Source: Herbaspirillum seropedicae (GTDB lineage: Bacteria; Pseudomonadota; Gammaproteobacteria; Burkholderiales; Burkholderiaceae_D). Taken from it: 64,000 nt of DNA. Every line of letters starts with the position of its first letter. The first letter of the stretch is position 1. Under the pieces are notes generated by a model. The model saw only the letters and a list, made by a program, of their open reading frames with translations. It was not told the DNA's origin and ran no database searches. The DNA lies in contig NZ_CP011930.1 in NCBI RefSeq assembly GCF_001040945.1, forward strand, positions 4,397,021 through 4,461,020, written 5' to 3'. Positions 1 to 8,785 of this stretch are shown here, one piece after another. Both the position numbers and the translations under genes were made by a program.

Positions 1-772
1 GGTCGCCGAAGGCCGTGATGTCCTTGCCGAGCATGAAGGCCGTCTCCGGATTGACGCCCTCGGAGGTCAGGAATTCGTTGGCGCTGCGGCCCAGGCGCAG
101 GGTCAGCATCACCAGCTGGCTGGCCGCGTTCATCTCGCGCGGCGTGGGACGGCTTTGCGACTGCAGCATGGAAATCTGCTCGCTCAGGTCCAGCATCACC
201 GGCAGCAACTGGTTGAGCCGCTTGAGGGTGGCGCCAAATCCGGTCAGTTCCTTTTGCAGCGCGAGTATGTTCTCGGCGGCCAGGTCGCTGCGTCGCCACA
301 GCCGCGTGATGCTCTCCAACGCCGGCTTCATGGCCGGCTCCGGCAGGCCGATGGTGTTGCCCTGGTAAGTACCGCCGCTGGTGAGCAGCAACAGCCCCCG
401 GTTGAACTCGACCCGGCTTTGGGCCAGTTGCACGAAGGCCTCGGGATTGCCCTGGATGGCGTTGGGCACGGCCTTGCCCAGGCGCTGCGAGTGCATCACC
501 AGGTCAGAGGCGATGTGGGTCTGCAAGGTGGCGTGGATGTACAGGCGCGAGCCCAGCCACAGGAACAGGAACAGACCGGCCAAGGACAGCGCCAGGATGC
601 CCAGCAGGATGCGCGTCTGGGTGCGCAGCGCGAAGCGGTGCAGGTAAGGCAGGCGCATGCGCGGCCCGATCTCGATCCGGGCGTGCCCGGCAGAGGCGTT
701 GGAAGAATTGGACGCGCTGGGAGAGGTGGCCTGAGCCCGCTCTTTCGATCGGGTGGGCAAGATCAGTTTCAT
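1..772 (-). CDS. pilJ: PilJ, type IV pilus methyl-accepting chemotaxis protein (N-terminal part)
   Basis: Membrane receptor of the Pil-Chp chemosensory system, which tunes type IV pilus extension and twitching. The first 257 residues are present; the gene runs off the left edge. After a polar, Ser/Ala-rich N-terminus there is one membrane helix (about residues 55-75, rich in Leu, Ile, Phe) and then a periplasmic helical sensor region of the PilJ N-terminal type. The HAMP and signalling domains would lie outside the window. It follows pilI by 86 bases on the same strand, the usual order for this operon. The ATG at 772 is the most upstream plausible start; no strong ribosome binding site is visible. 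Identification rests on the sensor-region sequence plus the pilI neighbour; fairly sure. Confidence 0.85.
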   Translation of the reverse strand, partial: MKLILPTRSKERAQATSPSASNSSNASAGHARIEIGPRMRLPYLHRFALRTQTRILLGILALSLAGLFLFLWLGSRLYIHATLQTHIASDLVMHSQRLGKAVPNAIQGNPEAFVQLAQSRVEFNRGLLLLTSGGTYQGNTIGLPEPAMKPALESITRLWRRSDLAAENILALQKELTGFGATLKRLNQLLPVMLDLSEQISMLQSQSRPTPREMNAASQLVMLTLRLGRSANEFLTSEGVNPETAFMLGKDITAFGD

Positions 773-858
773 GGCCGGTGCTCCAATCCTTCTTATTTCC
801 TGATGCTGTGGTGACGATGCTGGCATTGTTCGGTCGCGGCCTTGCAGAGAGCGCAACA

Positions 859-1443
859 CTAGCGCCCCACTTGCAGAAATGCCTCATGCTTTGCCAGTGC
901 CGCCAGATCCAGTTCATCCCAACAGGTGCCGCCCTTGTCTTTATAACGCCCGTTAACGGTCGGCAATTCGATTCGGTCATCGTCATTTTTCGAGATTGGT
1001 GTCATTTCTGAGATATCGCGCAAACCCAGCACCGCAGAAATCAGCAATCCGCACTGCGCCGCCAGGGTCGGCGCCAGCACCAGGGCGTGACTGCCCGGGC
1101 CGGTGGACTGGGCCGGCGCGCCGGACAGGGCGGCCAGGTCGGCAATACCGACCAGGTTGCCACGCAGGTTGAGCAGGCCGAGGAACCACGGCCGCGTGGC
1201 CGGCACCGGGGTCAGGGACTGGCCATCCAGGGGAACGATTTCACTGGTATGCGACAAGGGGATCAGGCAGGCTTGTGCGCCGATGGCCACGGCCAGACGG
1301 CGCGAGCTCTGGCTCTCATGGTCGCAGGCTTGCATGCGTTCGATCAGGGAAGCCTGGAAGCTCTGCAGGTTTTCGCGGGACCGCATGGATGGAGACGACG
1401 CAGCGGCCTGCGTGTTGATGACGAAATCCTTGGTATGGGGCAT
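859..1443 (-). CDS. pilI: PilI, CheW-like adaptor of the type IV pilus chemosensory system
   Basis: CheW-domain scaffold (194 residues) expected to couple the PilJ receptor to the ChpA-type histidine kinase in the cytoplasm. The CheW fold shows in the core with a PLSHTSEIVPL strand, a WFLGLLNLRGNLVGI motif (the typical GLxNLRG turn) and a later GLLISAVLGL strand. The frame stays open another 56 codons upstream, but the ATG at 1443 is preceded by a GAGAGGCGG ribosome binding site at good spacing, and the upstream extension (Pro/Arg/Thr-rich) looks untranslated. It is followed by pilJ. The response regulator genes pilG and pilH, usually just upstream, are absent from this window (see findings). 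Confidence 0.85.
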   Translation of the reverse strand: MPHTKDFVINTQAAASSPSMRSRENLQSFQASLIERMQACDHESQSSRRLAVAIGAQACLIPLSHTSEIVPLDGQSLTPVPATRPWFLGLLNLRGNLVGIADLAALSGAPAQSTGPGSHALVLAPTLAAQCGLLISAVLGLRDISEMTPISKNDDDRIELPTVNGRYKDKGGTCWDELDLAALAKHEAFLQVGR

Positions 1444-1923
1444 GCCCGCCTCTCGGAACGGTAAGTCAAACCAGTCCCCCACCTCGGCCTGGGCCGTTGT
1501 GTTTCTTTGGACTGTGGATGCATGGCCCGTCGTATGCGACCGGAATGGCGCGATCGCGACGTGGCGATACGGCTCATCCGGGAATGCAGGCCTCGGTGTC
1601 GATAGGGGCAAGCTGGGAGAGGATCGGAGACGCCCCCGCGTCTGTGTTCCGGCACTGCCCAGCTTGTGCTGCTCGTGCTGAGATTCTACCCAGAAACACC
1701 CGCATCTTTGCTACACAGCAAAGAGATTGATGCCTGCCAATATCAAAAATGATGAAAAAAAACGACGAGTTTCAAATTTGATATAAATCAAATTCAATAA
1801 CTGAAGAAAAAAGGGGATGGGAGTGATGTTCCATCAGGCAGGAAGACACCACGGAGGACGGCACTTCCGGGCCACTGCCGGGGCCGCGAAGGCAGCGCCG
1901 GCAGGGCCTGCAGGGTCAGGCGA
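1444..1923. other. 480-bp non-coding gap between pilI and rubredoxin genes
   Basis: No gene is recognisable on either strand. The stretch from about 1720 to 1815 is markedly AT-rich for this genome, with runs of A and a TTTGATATAAATCAAATTC palindromic segment, so it probably carries the pilI promoter and upstream binding sites. A weak hairpin on the minus strand (GATGG at 1816-1820 pairing with CCATC at 1831-1835, then C and T runs) could end rubredoxin transcription. The gap sits where pilG and pilH are found in related operons. Confidence 0.5.
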
Positions 1924-2109
1924 TCAGATCGCCACCATCTCGAAGTCTTCCTTGCGGGCGCCGCATTCCGGGCAGGTCCAGTTGATGGGCACGTCGTCCC
2001 AGCGCGTTCCGGGGGCGATACCTTCGTCCGGCAGGCCTGCTTCTTCGTCGTAGATCCAACCACAGATCAGGCACATCCAGGTTTTGAATTCGGTTTGGCT
2101 ATTGGTCAC
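1924..2109 (-). CDS. rubA: Rubredoxin
   Basis: Small one-iron electron carrier (61 residues). Both metal-binding knuckles are present: CLICGW near residues 13-18 and CPECGA near 46-51, i.e. two CxxCG motifs, with the YDEEAGLPDEGIAPGT loop and DVPINWTCPEC segment that define the family. It probably passes single electrons between a reductase and an oxidase or oxygenase; the partner is not identifiable here. The start is a GTG at 2109 with an AGGGA sequence about 10 bases upstream; internal ATG codons near residue 12 would cut into the first knuckle region and are unlikely. It is divergent from the ThiD-like gene with only 62 bases between them. Confidence 0.92.
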   Translation of the reverse strand: MTNSQTEFKTWMCLICGWIYDEEAGLPDEGIAPGTRWDDVPINWTCPECGARKEDFEMVAI

Positions 2110-2171
2110 GGCTGACTATCCCTAAAATCAATCAAGTAAAATGCTAAGTCAGCTATCTTAATCTAGTCGCC

Positions 2172-3020
2172 GTGCAAAACCAAACTCCTCCCCTCATTCT
2201 GAGCTTCGGCGCTGCCGACCCGGTCGGCGCCACCGGCGTGCAGGCTGACCTTGCCACCTATGCCGCCATGGGGTGCCATGGGCTGTCGGTGATCACGTCC
2301 CTGCTCATCGGTGATACCGCCCGCGTCGAAGACGTGCAGGTGGTCGAAGTGGACTGGGTCGCCGACCAGGCCCGCGTCATCCTGGAAGACATGGCGGTGG
2401 CGGCCTTCAAGGTCGGCAACGTGGGCAGCATCGAGAACATCTCGGTGATCGCCGAGATCGTCTCCGACTACCCGGACGTGCCGCTGATCCTGGATCCCTT
2501 CACCAGCGCCCTGGCCAACCAGGAAGACGAGGACGACCGCCTCATCGCCATCCGCGAGCTGCTCATCCCCCAGGCCACCCTGATGGTGGCGTCAGCCGGC
2601 GAACTGGCGCGCCTGGCCGAGACCTGGCGCGAGCCGGTGCCGGGCGATGCGCTCATGCTCGACGCCATGCGCATCATCGAGATGGGCTGCGAGTACCTGC
2701 TGGTGACCAACACCCAGACCGACCTGCAGGAAATCGCCAATTCCCTCTTCGACGAGTCCGGCCTGGTGCGCCAGGACGCCTGGCAACGCCTGCCGGGCTC
2801 CTTCGTGGGCGCGGGCACGACGCTGTCGGCCGCCATGGCGGCGATGCTGGCCAATGGGCTGGAAGTACCGCTGGCGGCGGCCGAAGCGCAGGAATTCACG
2901 CTCGCCGCGCTGGCCAATGCCCAGCGCATCGGCATGGGCAAGCTGGTGCCCGACCGCTATTTCTGGGCGCGCGAATCCGAAGATCCCACCGATCTGGACG
3001 CGCCCCCTTCCCTCAACTGA
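2172..3020 (+). CDS. thiD: ThiD-like PfkB-family kinase with altered active site
   Basis: Length (282 residues) and overall sequence fit hydroxymethylpyrimidine (phosphate) kinase, the thiamin-pathway enzyme ThiD: GVQADLATYAAMGCHG near residue 22, an LDPF strand near 107-110, and a C-terminal anion-hole-like segment. Several signature positions are changed. The usual N-terminal GSDSxGGAGIQAD reads AADPVGATGVQAD, and the catalytic GTGCTLSA motif reads GAGTTLSA (residues 213-220), so the usual Cys is Thr. The usual ITPNxxEA segment reads MVASAGELA. It could be a ThiD paralogue with another substrate, or inactive. The start is a GTG at 2172 without a clear ribosome binding site. It lies 30 bases upstream of hemL and is probably co-transcribed with it. 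Confidence 0.75.
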   Translation: MQNQTPPLILSFGAADPVGATGVQADLATYAAMGCHGLSVITSLLIGDTARVEDVQVVEVDWVADQARVILEDMAVAAFKVGNVGSIENISVIAEIVSDYPDVPLILDPFTSALANQEDEDDRLIAIRELLIPQATLMVASAGELARLAETWREPVPGDALMLDAMRIIEMGCEYLLVTNTQTDLQEIANSLFDESGLVRQDAWQRLPGSFVGAGTTLSAAMAAMLANGLEVPLAAAEAQEFTLAALANAQRIGMGKLVPDRYFWARESEDPTDLDAPPSLN

Positions 3021-3050
3021 ACTGAACCTGGACCCGTTTCCCGCAAGCTC

Positions 3051-4334
3051 ATGACCAAGACCAATGCTTCCCTCTTCGCCCGCGCCCAACAGAGCACGCC
3101 GGGCGGCGTCAATTCCCCGGTGCGCGCCTTCCGTTCGGTAGGCGGCACGCCGCGCTTCATCGAGCGCGCCGAAGGCCCCTGGTTCTGGGATGCCGAAGGC
3201 AAGCGCTACATCGACTACATCGGTTCCTGGGGCCCGGCCATCGTCGGTCACGCCCATCCGGAAGTGATCCAGGCGGTCCAGCAAGCCGCGGCACGCGGGC
3301 TGTCGTTCGGTGCGCCGACCGAGGCGGAAATCGAGATGGCCGAGGAAATCATCAAGCTGGTGCCGTCCATCGAGCAGATCCGCCTGGTCTCCTCCGGCAC
3401 CGAGGCCACCATGAGCGCACTGCGCCTGGCCCGCGGCGCGACCGGGCGCGACAAGATCATCAAGTTCGAAGGCTGCTACCACGGCCATGCCGACTCCCTG
3501 CTGGTGAAGGCCGGCAGCGGCCTGCTGACCTTCGGCAACCCGACCTCGGCCGGTGTGCCGGAAGATTTCGCCAAGCACACGCTGGTGCTGGACTACAACG
3601 ACGCCGCGCAACTGGAAGAAGCCTTCAAGACCGCCGGCAACGAGATCGCCTGCGTGATCGTGGAGCCGGTGGCCGGCAACATGAACCTGGTGCGCGCCTC
3701 GGACGAGTTCCTGCGCACCATGCGCCGCCTGTGTACCGAATACGGCGCCATCCTGATCTTCGATGAAGTGATGTCGGGCTTCCGCGTGGCGCGCGGCGGC
3801 GCGCAGGAATTGAATGGCATCGTCCCCGACCTGACGGCGCTGGGCAAGGTCATCGGCGGCGGTCTGCCGGTGGCGGCCTTTGGCGGCCGTGCCGAGGTCA
3901 TGAAGCATCTGGCGCCGCTGGGTGGGGTTTACCAGGCCGGTACGCTGTCGGGCAACCCGGTCACCGTGGCCGCCGGCATGGCGACCCTGAAGATCATCCA
4001 GCAACCGGACTTCTACACCAACCTGAGCACCCAGACCCGCAAGCTGGCCGATGGCCTGGCCGCCGCCGCCCAGGCCGCTGGCGTGACGTTTGCCGCCGAC
4101 GCCATCGGCGGCATGTTCGGCCTGTACTTCGACGCCAAGGTGCCGACCAGCTACGCCGAGGTCATGCAGGGCGACAAGGAACGCTTCAACCGCTTCTTCC
4201 ACAAGATGCTGGACGCTGGCGTGTACTTTGCGCCCTCGGCCTTCGAAGCCGGCTTTGTCTCGGCGCAGCACAGCGACGCCATCATCGAAGAAACGGTCGC
4301 TGCCGCAGCACGCGCCTTCAGCGAGCTGGGCTGA
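3051..4334 (+). CDS. hemL: Glutamate-1-semialdehyde 2,1-aminomutase
   Basis: PLP enzyme of the C5 pathway: converts glutamate-1-semialdehyde into 5-aminolevulinate, the first committed tetrapyrrole precursor. At 427 residues it is full length. Landmarks are [13 protein letters not shown] at the N-terminus, [10 protein letters not shown] near 115-123 (PLP phosphate contacts), YHGHADS near 143-149, FDEVMSGFR near 238-245, and [11 protein letters not shown] with the Schiff-base Lys at about 266. It begins 30 bases after the ThiD-like gene and ends just before a strong hairpin terminator. Confidence 0.97.
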   Translation: MTKTNASLFARAQQSTPGGVNSPVRAFRSVGGTPRFIERAEGPWFWDAEGKRYIDYIGSWGPAIVGHAHPEVIQAVQQAAARGLSFGAPTEAEIEMAEEIIKLVPSIEQIRLVSSGTEATMSALRLARGATGRDKIIKFEGCYHGHADSLLVKAGSGLLTFGNPTSAGVPEDFAKHTLVLDYNDAAQLEEAFKTAGNEIACVIVEPVAGNMNLVRASDEFLRTMRRLCTEYGAILIFDEVMSGFRVARGGAQELNGIVPDLTALGKVIGGGLPVAAFGGRAEVMKHLAPLGGVYQAGTLSGNPVTVAAGMATLKIIQQPDFYTNLSTQTRKLADGLAAAAQAAGVTFAADAIGGMFGLYFDAKVPTSYAEVMQGDKERFNRFFHKMLDAGVYFAPSAFEAGFVSAQHSDAIIEETVAAAARAFSELG

Positions 4335-4378
4335 CTTGCAGCAAAAGCGCTGCGGCCCATGCGTGTTGGGCCGCAGGC

Positions 4379-4410
4379 AAAAAAAAGGACGCCATGGCGT
4401 CCTTTTTCTT
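4379..4410. terminator. Bidirectional intrinsic terminator between hemL and erpA
   Basis: A perfect 16-bp palindrome GGACGCCATGGCGTCC (4387-4402) is flanked by an A run on the left and a T run on the right, so it makes a hairpin followed by U residues when read from either strand. It separates the convergent hemL (+) and erpA (-) genes. Confidence 0.9.
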
Positions 4411-4451
4411 CATCTGGCCCAACCGTGCGTCGGACCGCAAAACTGGCTCGC

Positions 4452-4817
4452 TTACACCGAGAACGACGAGCCGCAACCGCAAGTGGTCGTGGCGTTGGGG
4501 TTCTTGATGACGAATTGCGCACCTTCCAGATCGTCCTTGTAGTCGATCTCGGCGCCCACCAGGTACTGGTAGCTCATCGAGTCGATCAACAGCTGGACGC
4601 CGTTCTTGCTCATGGTGGTGTCATCTTCGTTGACGATTTCATCGAAGGTGAAACCGTACTGGAAACCCGAGCAACCACCACCCTGCACGAACACGCGCAG
4701 TTTCAGGTCGGGATTGCCTTCTTCCTCGATCAGCTGGGCCACCTTGGCGGCTGCGCTGTCGCTGAAGTTGATCGGGGCGGGCATGTCGGTTTGTTGCAGT
4801 TCGGCTACGGCATTCAT
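4452..4817 (-). CDS. erpA: Iron-sulfur cluster insertion protein ErpA
   Basis: A-type carrier that receives Fe-S clusters and inserts them into target apoproteins. At 121 residues it has the family's three cluster ligands: Cys 49 in [11 protein letters not shown], and Cys 113 and Cys 115 in the C-terminal CGCGSSF. The [18 protein letters not shown] and [12 protein letters not shown] segments are typical. The N-terminal extension before INFSDSAA matches beta-proteobacterial ErpA rather than IscA. It lies downstream of the bactofilin gene on the same strand, 71 bases away. Confidence 0.93.
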   Translation of the reverse strand: MNAVAELQQTDMPAPINFSDSAAAKVAQLIEEEGNPDLKLRVFVQGGGCSGFQYGFTFDEIVNEDDTTMSKNGVQLLIDSMSYQYLVGAEIDYKDDLEGAQFVIKNPNATTTCGCGSSFSV

Positions 4818-4888
4818 TTCGGGCTCCTGCTGGGCTTGAGGCGGATCAATACGGGATCGATAAAGTCATTATAAGCCCTTGCGGATTT

Positions 4889-5284
4889 TCATGCTTCCGA
4901 CGATGCAGCCAGCTTCAGTACCGGAGCCTCTTCGGCCTGGTCATGACTGAGCTTGCCCGACACCAGCGCGCCGCCATGCATCTCCAGCGCCTTGTAATAG
5001 ACATTCCCGGTAATGCGAGCCTTGGGTTGCAGCTCCAGCAGTTCGCTGGAATGGACATCGCCGATGATCTCGCCGTTGACGATCAGGTGCGCCGCATGCA
5101 CCTGGCCGACCACCTTGGCATGCTCGGAAATGACCAGCACGCTGGGCTGTCCGGTCTCGGCGTTGATATTGCCGTTGATGTGGCCATCGATGCGCAGGCC
5201 GCCCTTGAAACCGACGTCGCCCTTGATGGATGTTGACATGCCAATCAGGCTGTCGATCGTGCTTTTGGTCTTGCGTGTAAACAT
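4889..5284 (-). CDS. Bactofilin-family polymer-forming cytoskeletal protein
   Basis: Short protein (131 residues) with the DUF583/bactofilin core of repeated beta-helix rungs: STSIKGDVGFKGGLRIDGHI, then GNINAE, VISEHAKVVGQVHA, LIVNGEIIGDVHS, LLELQPKARITGNV. Bactofilins self-assemble into nucleotide-free filaments that act as membrane-associated scaffolds for morphology or polar organisation. The short N-terminus (MFTRKTKSTIDSLIG) could be the membrane-targeting tail. It starts 9 bases after the stop of the upstream coiled-coil membrane protein gene, so the two are probably co-transcribed and may work together. Confidence 0.92.
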   Translation of the reverse strand: MFTRKTKSTIDSLIGMSTSIKGDVGFKGGLRIDGHINGNINAETGQPSVLVISEHAKVVGQVHAAHLIVNGEIIGDVHSSELLELQPKARITGNVYYKALEMHGGALVSGKLSHDQAEEAPVLKLAASSEA

Positions 5285-5293
5285 GGAATCACC

Positions 5294-6031
5294 TCACAGA
5301 TCTACCGACTGCTGGGCACGTACCTGGCCTCGGTCGAGAACTCGGACTGCAACCGACTTGATGGACGCCCCTTCAGGAATATTCAGCAAACCTTCCACCC
5401 TCTGGTAATACTTGAATGCGAGCCGATAACGCGCGAGGTCGGTCGAATTACTTTCCGGAAAGTTGATGATAGCACTCTTGCCGCCCTGCACAATATTGAC
5501 ACTTAGTTGTAGGTTTCCTGCAAATTGCTGCGTACCGCCGCCCCCCTGCATCACCAGCACCCGATAACGCAGCTGGTTGGGGGCTGCCTGCTCGGCCTTG
5601 AAGCGCTGGATGGTGATACCAGGCGCACCCAGGTTGGTGGGCAGCAGGCTGTCAAAGAAGGCCAGATCTTCCTTCTGCCGGTTGATCTCGGCTTCCAGGT
5701 TCTTGACCTGGGTAGCCAGCTGGGCCTGGGCCGACTGGGCAATCTTCAGTTCATTCTGCGACGCATTGGAGGCCGATTGCAAGCGTTCATTTTCGGCACT
5801 GAGCTTTTTGACCTGCTCACTCAGCTGCTCGACCTGTTCACTGGCGTCGCCCTGCAGTTGCAGGCCGGGCAAGTGATTGCGGCCCAGCTGGTAGGTCCAC
5901 ACCGCCGCCGCCGCGCCTACGGCAACTACCACAGCCCACAGCAAGGCCATCAGCGGCCAGGGCAGATGCCGCTTGATGGTCATCTTCGGCGCCGAGATCG
6001 TCATGCGCCGACGCAATAGGCGGTACTTCAC
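5294..6031 (-). CDS. Membrane-anchored coiled-coil protein of the DUF6776 type
   Basis: 245 residues. A basic N-terminus is followed by one membrane helix (about residues 25-45, Ala/Val/Leu-rich) and then a long heptad-like segment (about 60-125) full of Glu, Gln, Leu and Lys, i.e. a coiled coil. The C-terminal half (from about [15 protein letters not shown]) is a predicted beta-rich domain. I believe this is the family labelled DUF6776; it has no established function. The ATG at 6031 overlaps the argC stop by 4 bases, and the bactofilin gene follows by 9 bases, suggesting a translationally linked operon and perhaps a cell-envelope scaffold role. Function is inference only. Confidence 0.7.
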   Translation of the reverse strand: MKYRLLRRRMTISAPKMTIKRHLPWPLMALLWAVVVAVGAAAAVWTYQLGRNHLPGLQLQGDASEQVEQLSEQVKKLSAENERLQSASNASQNELKIAQSAQAQLATQVKNLEAEINRQKEDLAFFDSLLPTNLGAPGITIQRFKAEQAAPNQLRYRVLVMQGGGGTQQFAGNLQLSVNIVQGGKSAIINFPESNSTDLARYRLAFKYYQRVEGLLNIPEGASIKSVAVRVLDRGQVRAQQSVDL

Positions 6032-7065
6032 GGCAGAACCGGGACTTGCTGCAAGCCAGTGGTCTCATCCAGCCCGAACATCAGGTTCATGCACTGCACG
6101 GCCTGGCCGGAAGCGCCCTTGACCAGATTGTCCTGGACCACCAGCACCACCACGGTATCGCCGTCGCCAGGACGATGCACGGCCAGGCGCAGCATGTTGG
6201 AGGCACGCGTGGTGCGGGTCTCGGGGTGCGCGCCGAAGGGCAGCACGTCGACGAAGGGTTCGTCCTTGTAGGCGTCTTCGAACAGCGCCTGCAGGGCGGC
6301 GTTGTCGATCTCCTTGGTCAGGCGCGCGTACAGGGTGGAATGCATGCCACGGATCATCGGCACCAGGTGCGGCGTGAACAGCAGGCCGACCTTGTCGCTG
6401 GTCAGGTGCGACAGGCGCTCGATGGTTTCGGGCGAATGACGGTGGCCGGAAACGCCGTAGGCCTTGAAGTTATCAGAAGCTTCCGAGAACAGCAGGCTCA
6501 GCTCGGCCTTGCGGCCCGCCCCGGAGACGCCCGACTTGCAGTCGGCGATCAGGTGCGAGGCGTCGATCACGCCGGCCTTGAGCAGCGGGGCGTAGCCCAG
6601 TTGCATGGTGGTCGGGTAGCAGCCCGGATTGCCCACCACGCGCGCCTTGCGGATGGCTTCGCGGTTCAGTTCGGGCAGGCCGTAGGCGGCTTCCTTCAAC
6701 AGATCGGTGCAGCTGTGCGGCAGCTTGTACCACTTCTCGAAGGCGGCCACGTCCTGCATGCGGAAATCGGCAGCCAGGTCGATCACCTTCACGCCCGCTG
6801 CCACCAGCTCAGGCGCCTGCGCCATGGCCACGCCGTGCGGGGTGGCGAAGAAGACCACGTCACAGTCGGTCAGCCTGGCCTTGTCAGGCGAGGAGAAGGC
6901 CACATCCACACGGCCACGCAGGGACGGATACATCTCGGCCACCGGCATGCCGTCTTCCTTGCGCGAGGTCACCGCCTGCACCCGGGCTTCCGGGTGGGTA
7001 GCGAAAATACGCAGCAATTCGACGCCGGTATACCCGGTTCCGCCAACGATACCTACCTTGATCAT
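6028..7065 (-). CDS. argC: N-acetyl-gamma-glutamyl-phosphate reductase
   Basis: Third step of arginine synthesis: NADPH-dependent reduction of N-acetylglutamyl phosphate to the semialdehyde. At 345 residues it is type 1 in length. The dinucleotide-binding [10 protein letters not shown] lies at residues 5-14 and the catalytic Cys at 149 in GNPGCYPT; the [10 protein letters not shown] segment and GHRHSPE motif follow. The open frame extends 22 codons further upstream, but the ATG at 7065 is where family similarity begins and it has an AAGGA ribosome binding site. It lies downstream of rplM-rpsI, separated by a terminator. Confidence 0.96.
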   Translation of the reverse strand: MIKVGIVGGTGYTGVELLRIFATHPEARVQAVTSRKEDGMPVAEMYPSLRGRVDVAFSSPDKARLTDCDVVFFATPHGVAMAQAPELVAAGVKVIDLAADFRMQDVAAFEKWYKLPHSCTDLLKEAAYGLPELNREAIRKARVVGNPGCYPTTMQLGYAPLLKAGVIDASHLIADCKSGVSGAGRKAELSLLFSEASDNFKAYGVSGHRHSPETIERLSHLTSDKVGLLFTPHLVPMIRGMHSTLYARLTKEIDNAALQALFEDAYKDEPFVDVLPFGAHPETRTTRASNMLRLAVHRPGDGDTVVVLVVQDNLVKGASGQAVQCMNLMFGLDETTGLQQVPVLP

Positions 7066-7269
7066 GTCTGGTCCTTGCGAAAAATGGCGAAGAAAATACG
7101 CCGTGGCGGCCTGCGCCTGACGCGCGTGCAAAATACACGCTGGAAAGCGTTCAATTCTAGCAGGAGAATATTTCCCGCTGATTTCCGGCCGGGAAGTTAT
7201 TCCTGTAAAAAATGGAAATTATCGCAGCGATTGCCCCCGGGCCAAGCTCGGCAGCACTGCGGCGAGAAA

Positions 7270-7306
7270 AGCAAAAAGCCGCCGGCATGGATGCCGACGG
7301 CTTTCC
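7270..7306 (-). terminator. Intrinsic terminator after rpsI
   Basis: Read on the minus strand, AAAGCCGTCGGCATCC pairs with ATGCCGGCGGCTTTT (stem roughly 7276-7303), and the T-rich TTTTTGCTTTTC follows. It closes the rplM-rpsI unit before argC. Confidence 0.85.
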
Positions 7307-7322
7307 GTAATGCAAGAAACGA

Positions 7323-7715
7323 TTAACGCTTCGAGAATTGCTTTGCGCGACGTGCCTTGCGCAGACCAACCTTCTTACGTTCGACCTCACGCGCGTCACG
7401 GGTGACGAAGCCTGCGTTGGACAGAGCCGACTTCAGGCCGGCGTCGTAGTCGATCAGGGCGCGGGTGATGCCGTGGCGAACAGCGCCGGCCTGGCCGGAT
7501 TCGCCGCCACCGTGGACGTTCACCTTGATGTCGAAACGTTCGACGTTGCCGGTCAGTTCCAGCGGCTGACGGATCACCATCAGGCCGGTTTCACGGGAAA
7601 AGTACTCAGCGGCGGGCTTGCCATTGACGATGATGTTGCCCGAACCTGCCTTGATGAAAACACGCGCCACTGCACTCTTGCGACGGCCGGTTCCGTAATT
7701 GTAGTTACCGATCAT
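7323..7715 (-). CDS. rpsI: 30S ribosomal protein S9
   Basis: 130 residues, full length. The sequence begins with [19 protein letters not shown], contains [15 protein letters not shown] in the middle and ends with the conserved basic tail finishing in SKR, which reaches the P-site tRNA in the 30S subunit. It follows rplM by 9 bases in the universally conserved L13-S9 pair. Confidence 0.98.
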   Translation of the reverse strand: MIGNYNYGTGRRKSAVARVFIKAGSGNIIVNGKPAAEYFSRETGLMVIRQPLELTGNVERFDIKVNVHGGGESGQAGAVRHGITRALIDYDAGLKSALSNAGFVTRDAREVERKKVGLRKARRAKQFSKR

Positions 7716-7724
7716 GTCTGTTCC

Positions 7725-8153
7725 TTAGAGGGCGAGGGGTTTCGGTTGCTGCGCGGCGTGCGGATGGTTGCCATCTGCATAGACCTTCAGCTTCTTGATC
7801 ATGGCGTAGCCCAGCGGACCCTTGGGCAGCATGCCCTTGACGGCCTTCTCCAGCGCACGGCCGGGGAAACGCTGTTGCATCTTCAGGAAGTTGGTTTCGT
7901 AGATGCCGCCCGGATAACCGCTGTGGCGGAAATAGGTCTTTTCAGTGGCCTTGGTTCCGGTCACGCGCAGCTTGCCTGCGTTGACGACGACGATGAAGTC
8001 ACCGGTATCGACGTGCGGAGTGAATTCGGGTTTGTGCTTGCCGCGCAGTCGGAGTGCCACTTCGCTGGCAACACGTCCGAGGACCAAGTCCGTCGCGTCA
8101 ATCACGAACCACTCGCGCTGAACCTCATGGGCTTTAGCGGAAAAGGTCTTCAT
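7725..8153 (-). CDS. rplM: 50S ribosomal protein L13
   Basis: 142 residues, full length. The [19 protein letters not shown] start, GDFIVVVNA strand, [13 protein letters not shown] segment and [13 protein letters not shown] motif define L13. First gene of the rplM-rpsI operon. The stretch upstream on the minus strand contains a strong promoter about 370 bases away, but a terminator lies between it and rplM, so L13 probably has another promoter in 8160-8420 that I cannot pin down. Confidence 0.98.
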   Translation of the reverse strand: MKTFSAKAHEVQREWFVIDATDLVLGRVASEVALRLRGKHKPEFTPHVDTGDFIVVVNAGKLRVTGTKATEKTYFRHSGYPGGIYETNFLKMQQRFPGRALEKAVKGMLPKGPLGYAMIKKLKVYADGNHPHAAQQPKPLAL

Positions 8154-8428
8154 GTTTGACTTTCTCTATCAATGTATAAACGCTCAAATGGCGGTTCCGC
8201 TCATGCGGGCCAGCCGGCGGATGCCTGCTGTCCTTGGTGTTTCGCTTCGCGGACTCATCCTTTTATCTTCCCGAGCGCATGGGAAAGCCCGCAAGTATAG
8301 CCTTTTCAAGGACTTAGCGTCAAAAGGTTTCGCGGGATTTGTGGCGGGAACGGTGCGCCTGGGCCGATTGCTTCGAGCTTTTCGTTTCCTGCTGGACAAT
8401 TTCAACACCAGGAAGCCGAAAAATGGAC

Positions 8429-8519
8429 AAAAAAAACCCGGACACTGTGGTTCCGGGTTTAATCCACACCATTGAGGAGGGTGGAGGAGACATCGTTACG
8501 TGCTGCAAAAACTTCCGTT
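8429..8519 (-). ncRNA. Candidate small RNA (about 90 nt) upstream of rplM
   Basis: On the minus strand a near-consensus sigma-70 promoter predicts a start near 8519. About 60 bases later comes a classic intrinsic terminator: a perfect 9-bp stem AAACCCGGA/TCCGGGTTT (8434-8442 with 8452-8460), a 9-base loop, and eight U residues (8429-8436). The transcript of about 90 nt has no neighbouring gene that would need this terminator. A reading frame crosses it (ATG CT-rich, Pro/Ser-rich) but runs straight through the terminator, so coding is unlikely. It could be a trans-acting sRNA or an attenuated leader of rplM. The class is not recognised. Confidence 0.5.
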
Positions 8520-8525
8520 GAATTG

Positions 8526-8554
8526 AATATAGCAAAGCGCTTTGTGCGTTGCAA
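8526..8554 (-). promoter_or_regulatory. Strong sigma-70 promoter for the candidate small RNA
   Basis: Read on the minus strand: TTGCAA (8549-8554), a 17-base spacer, and TATATT (8526-8531). Both boxes are close to consensus with ideal spacing. The spacer contains the palindrome AAAGCGCTTT, a possible operator. Confidence 0.65.
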
Positions 8555-8785
8555 TAAGATTGTGGCCTCTAAATTGTAACTGTCTGAAAGCGGCGTCACA
8601 TTTGGGTTACAGAGAGCTGGGCTGATGAAAACACAGCAGAAAATGAATGTCTAACCGACAATTTTTCTGCGGCGCAAAAATTGCCATCCAATCTCAGCCC
8701 ACCCTCCTCGCCCCAGCCGCCGCTGCGCCCCGGCCGATCCAAAGCTACAATACCGGCCTTCACTCAACCGATTGGGACGATACAG

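Noticed and set aside
2592..4271. Very long open frame on the minus strand opposite the ThiD-like gene and hemL
   Set aside because: It is a GC-rich antisense shadow of real genes, His/Gly/Arg-rich with no family match; the plus-strand proteins are clearly genuine.
8320..8535. 71-codon minus-strand frame through the candidate small RNA
   Set aside because: It runs through an intrinsic terminator with eight U residues and starts upstream of the predicted transcript start region, so it is unlikely to be translated as a unit.
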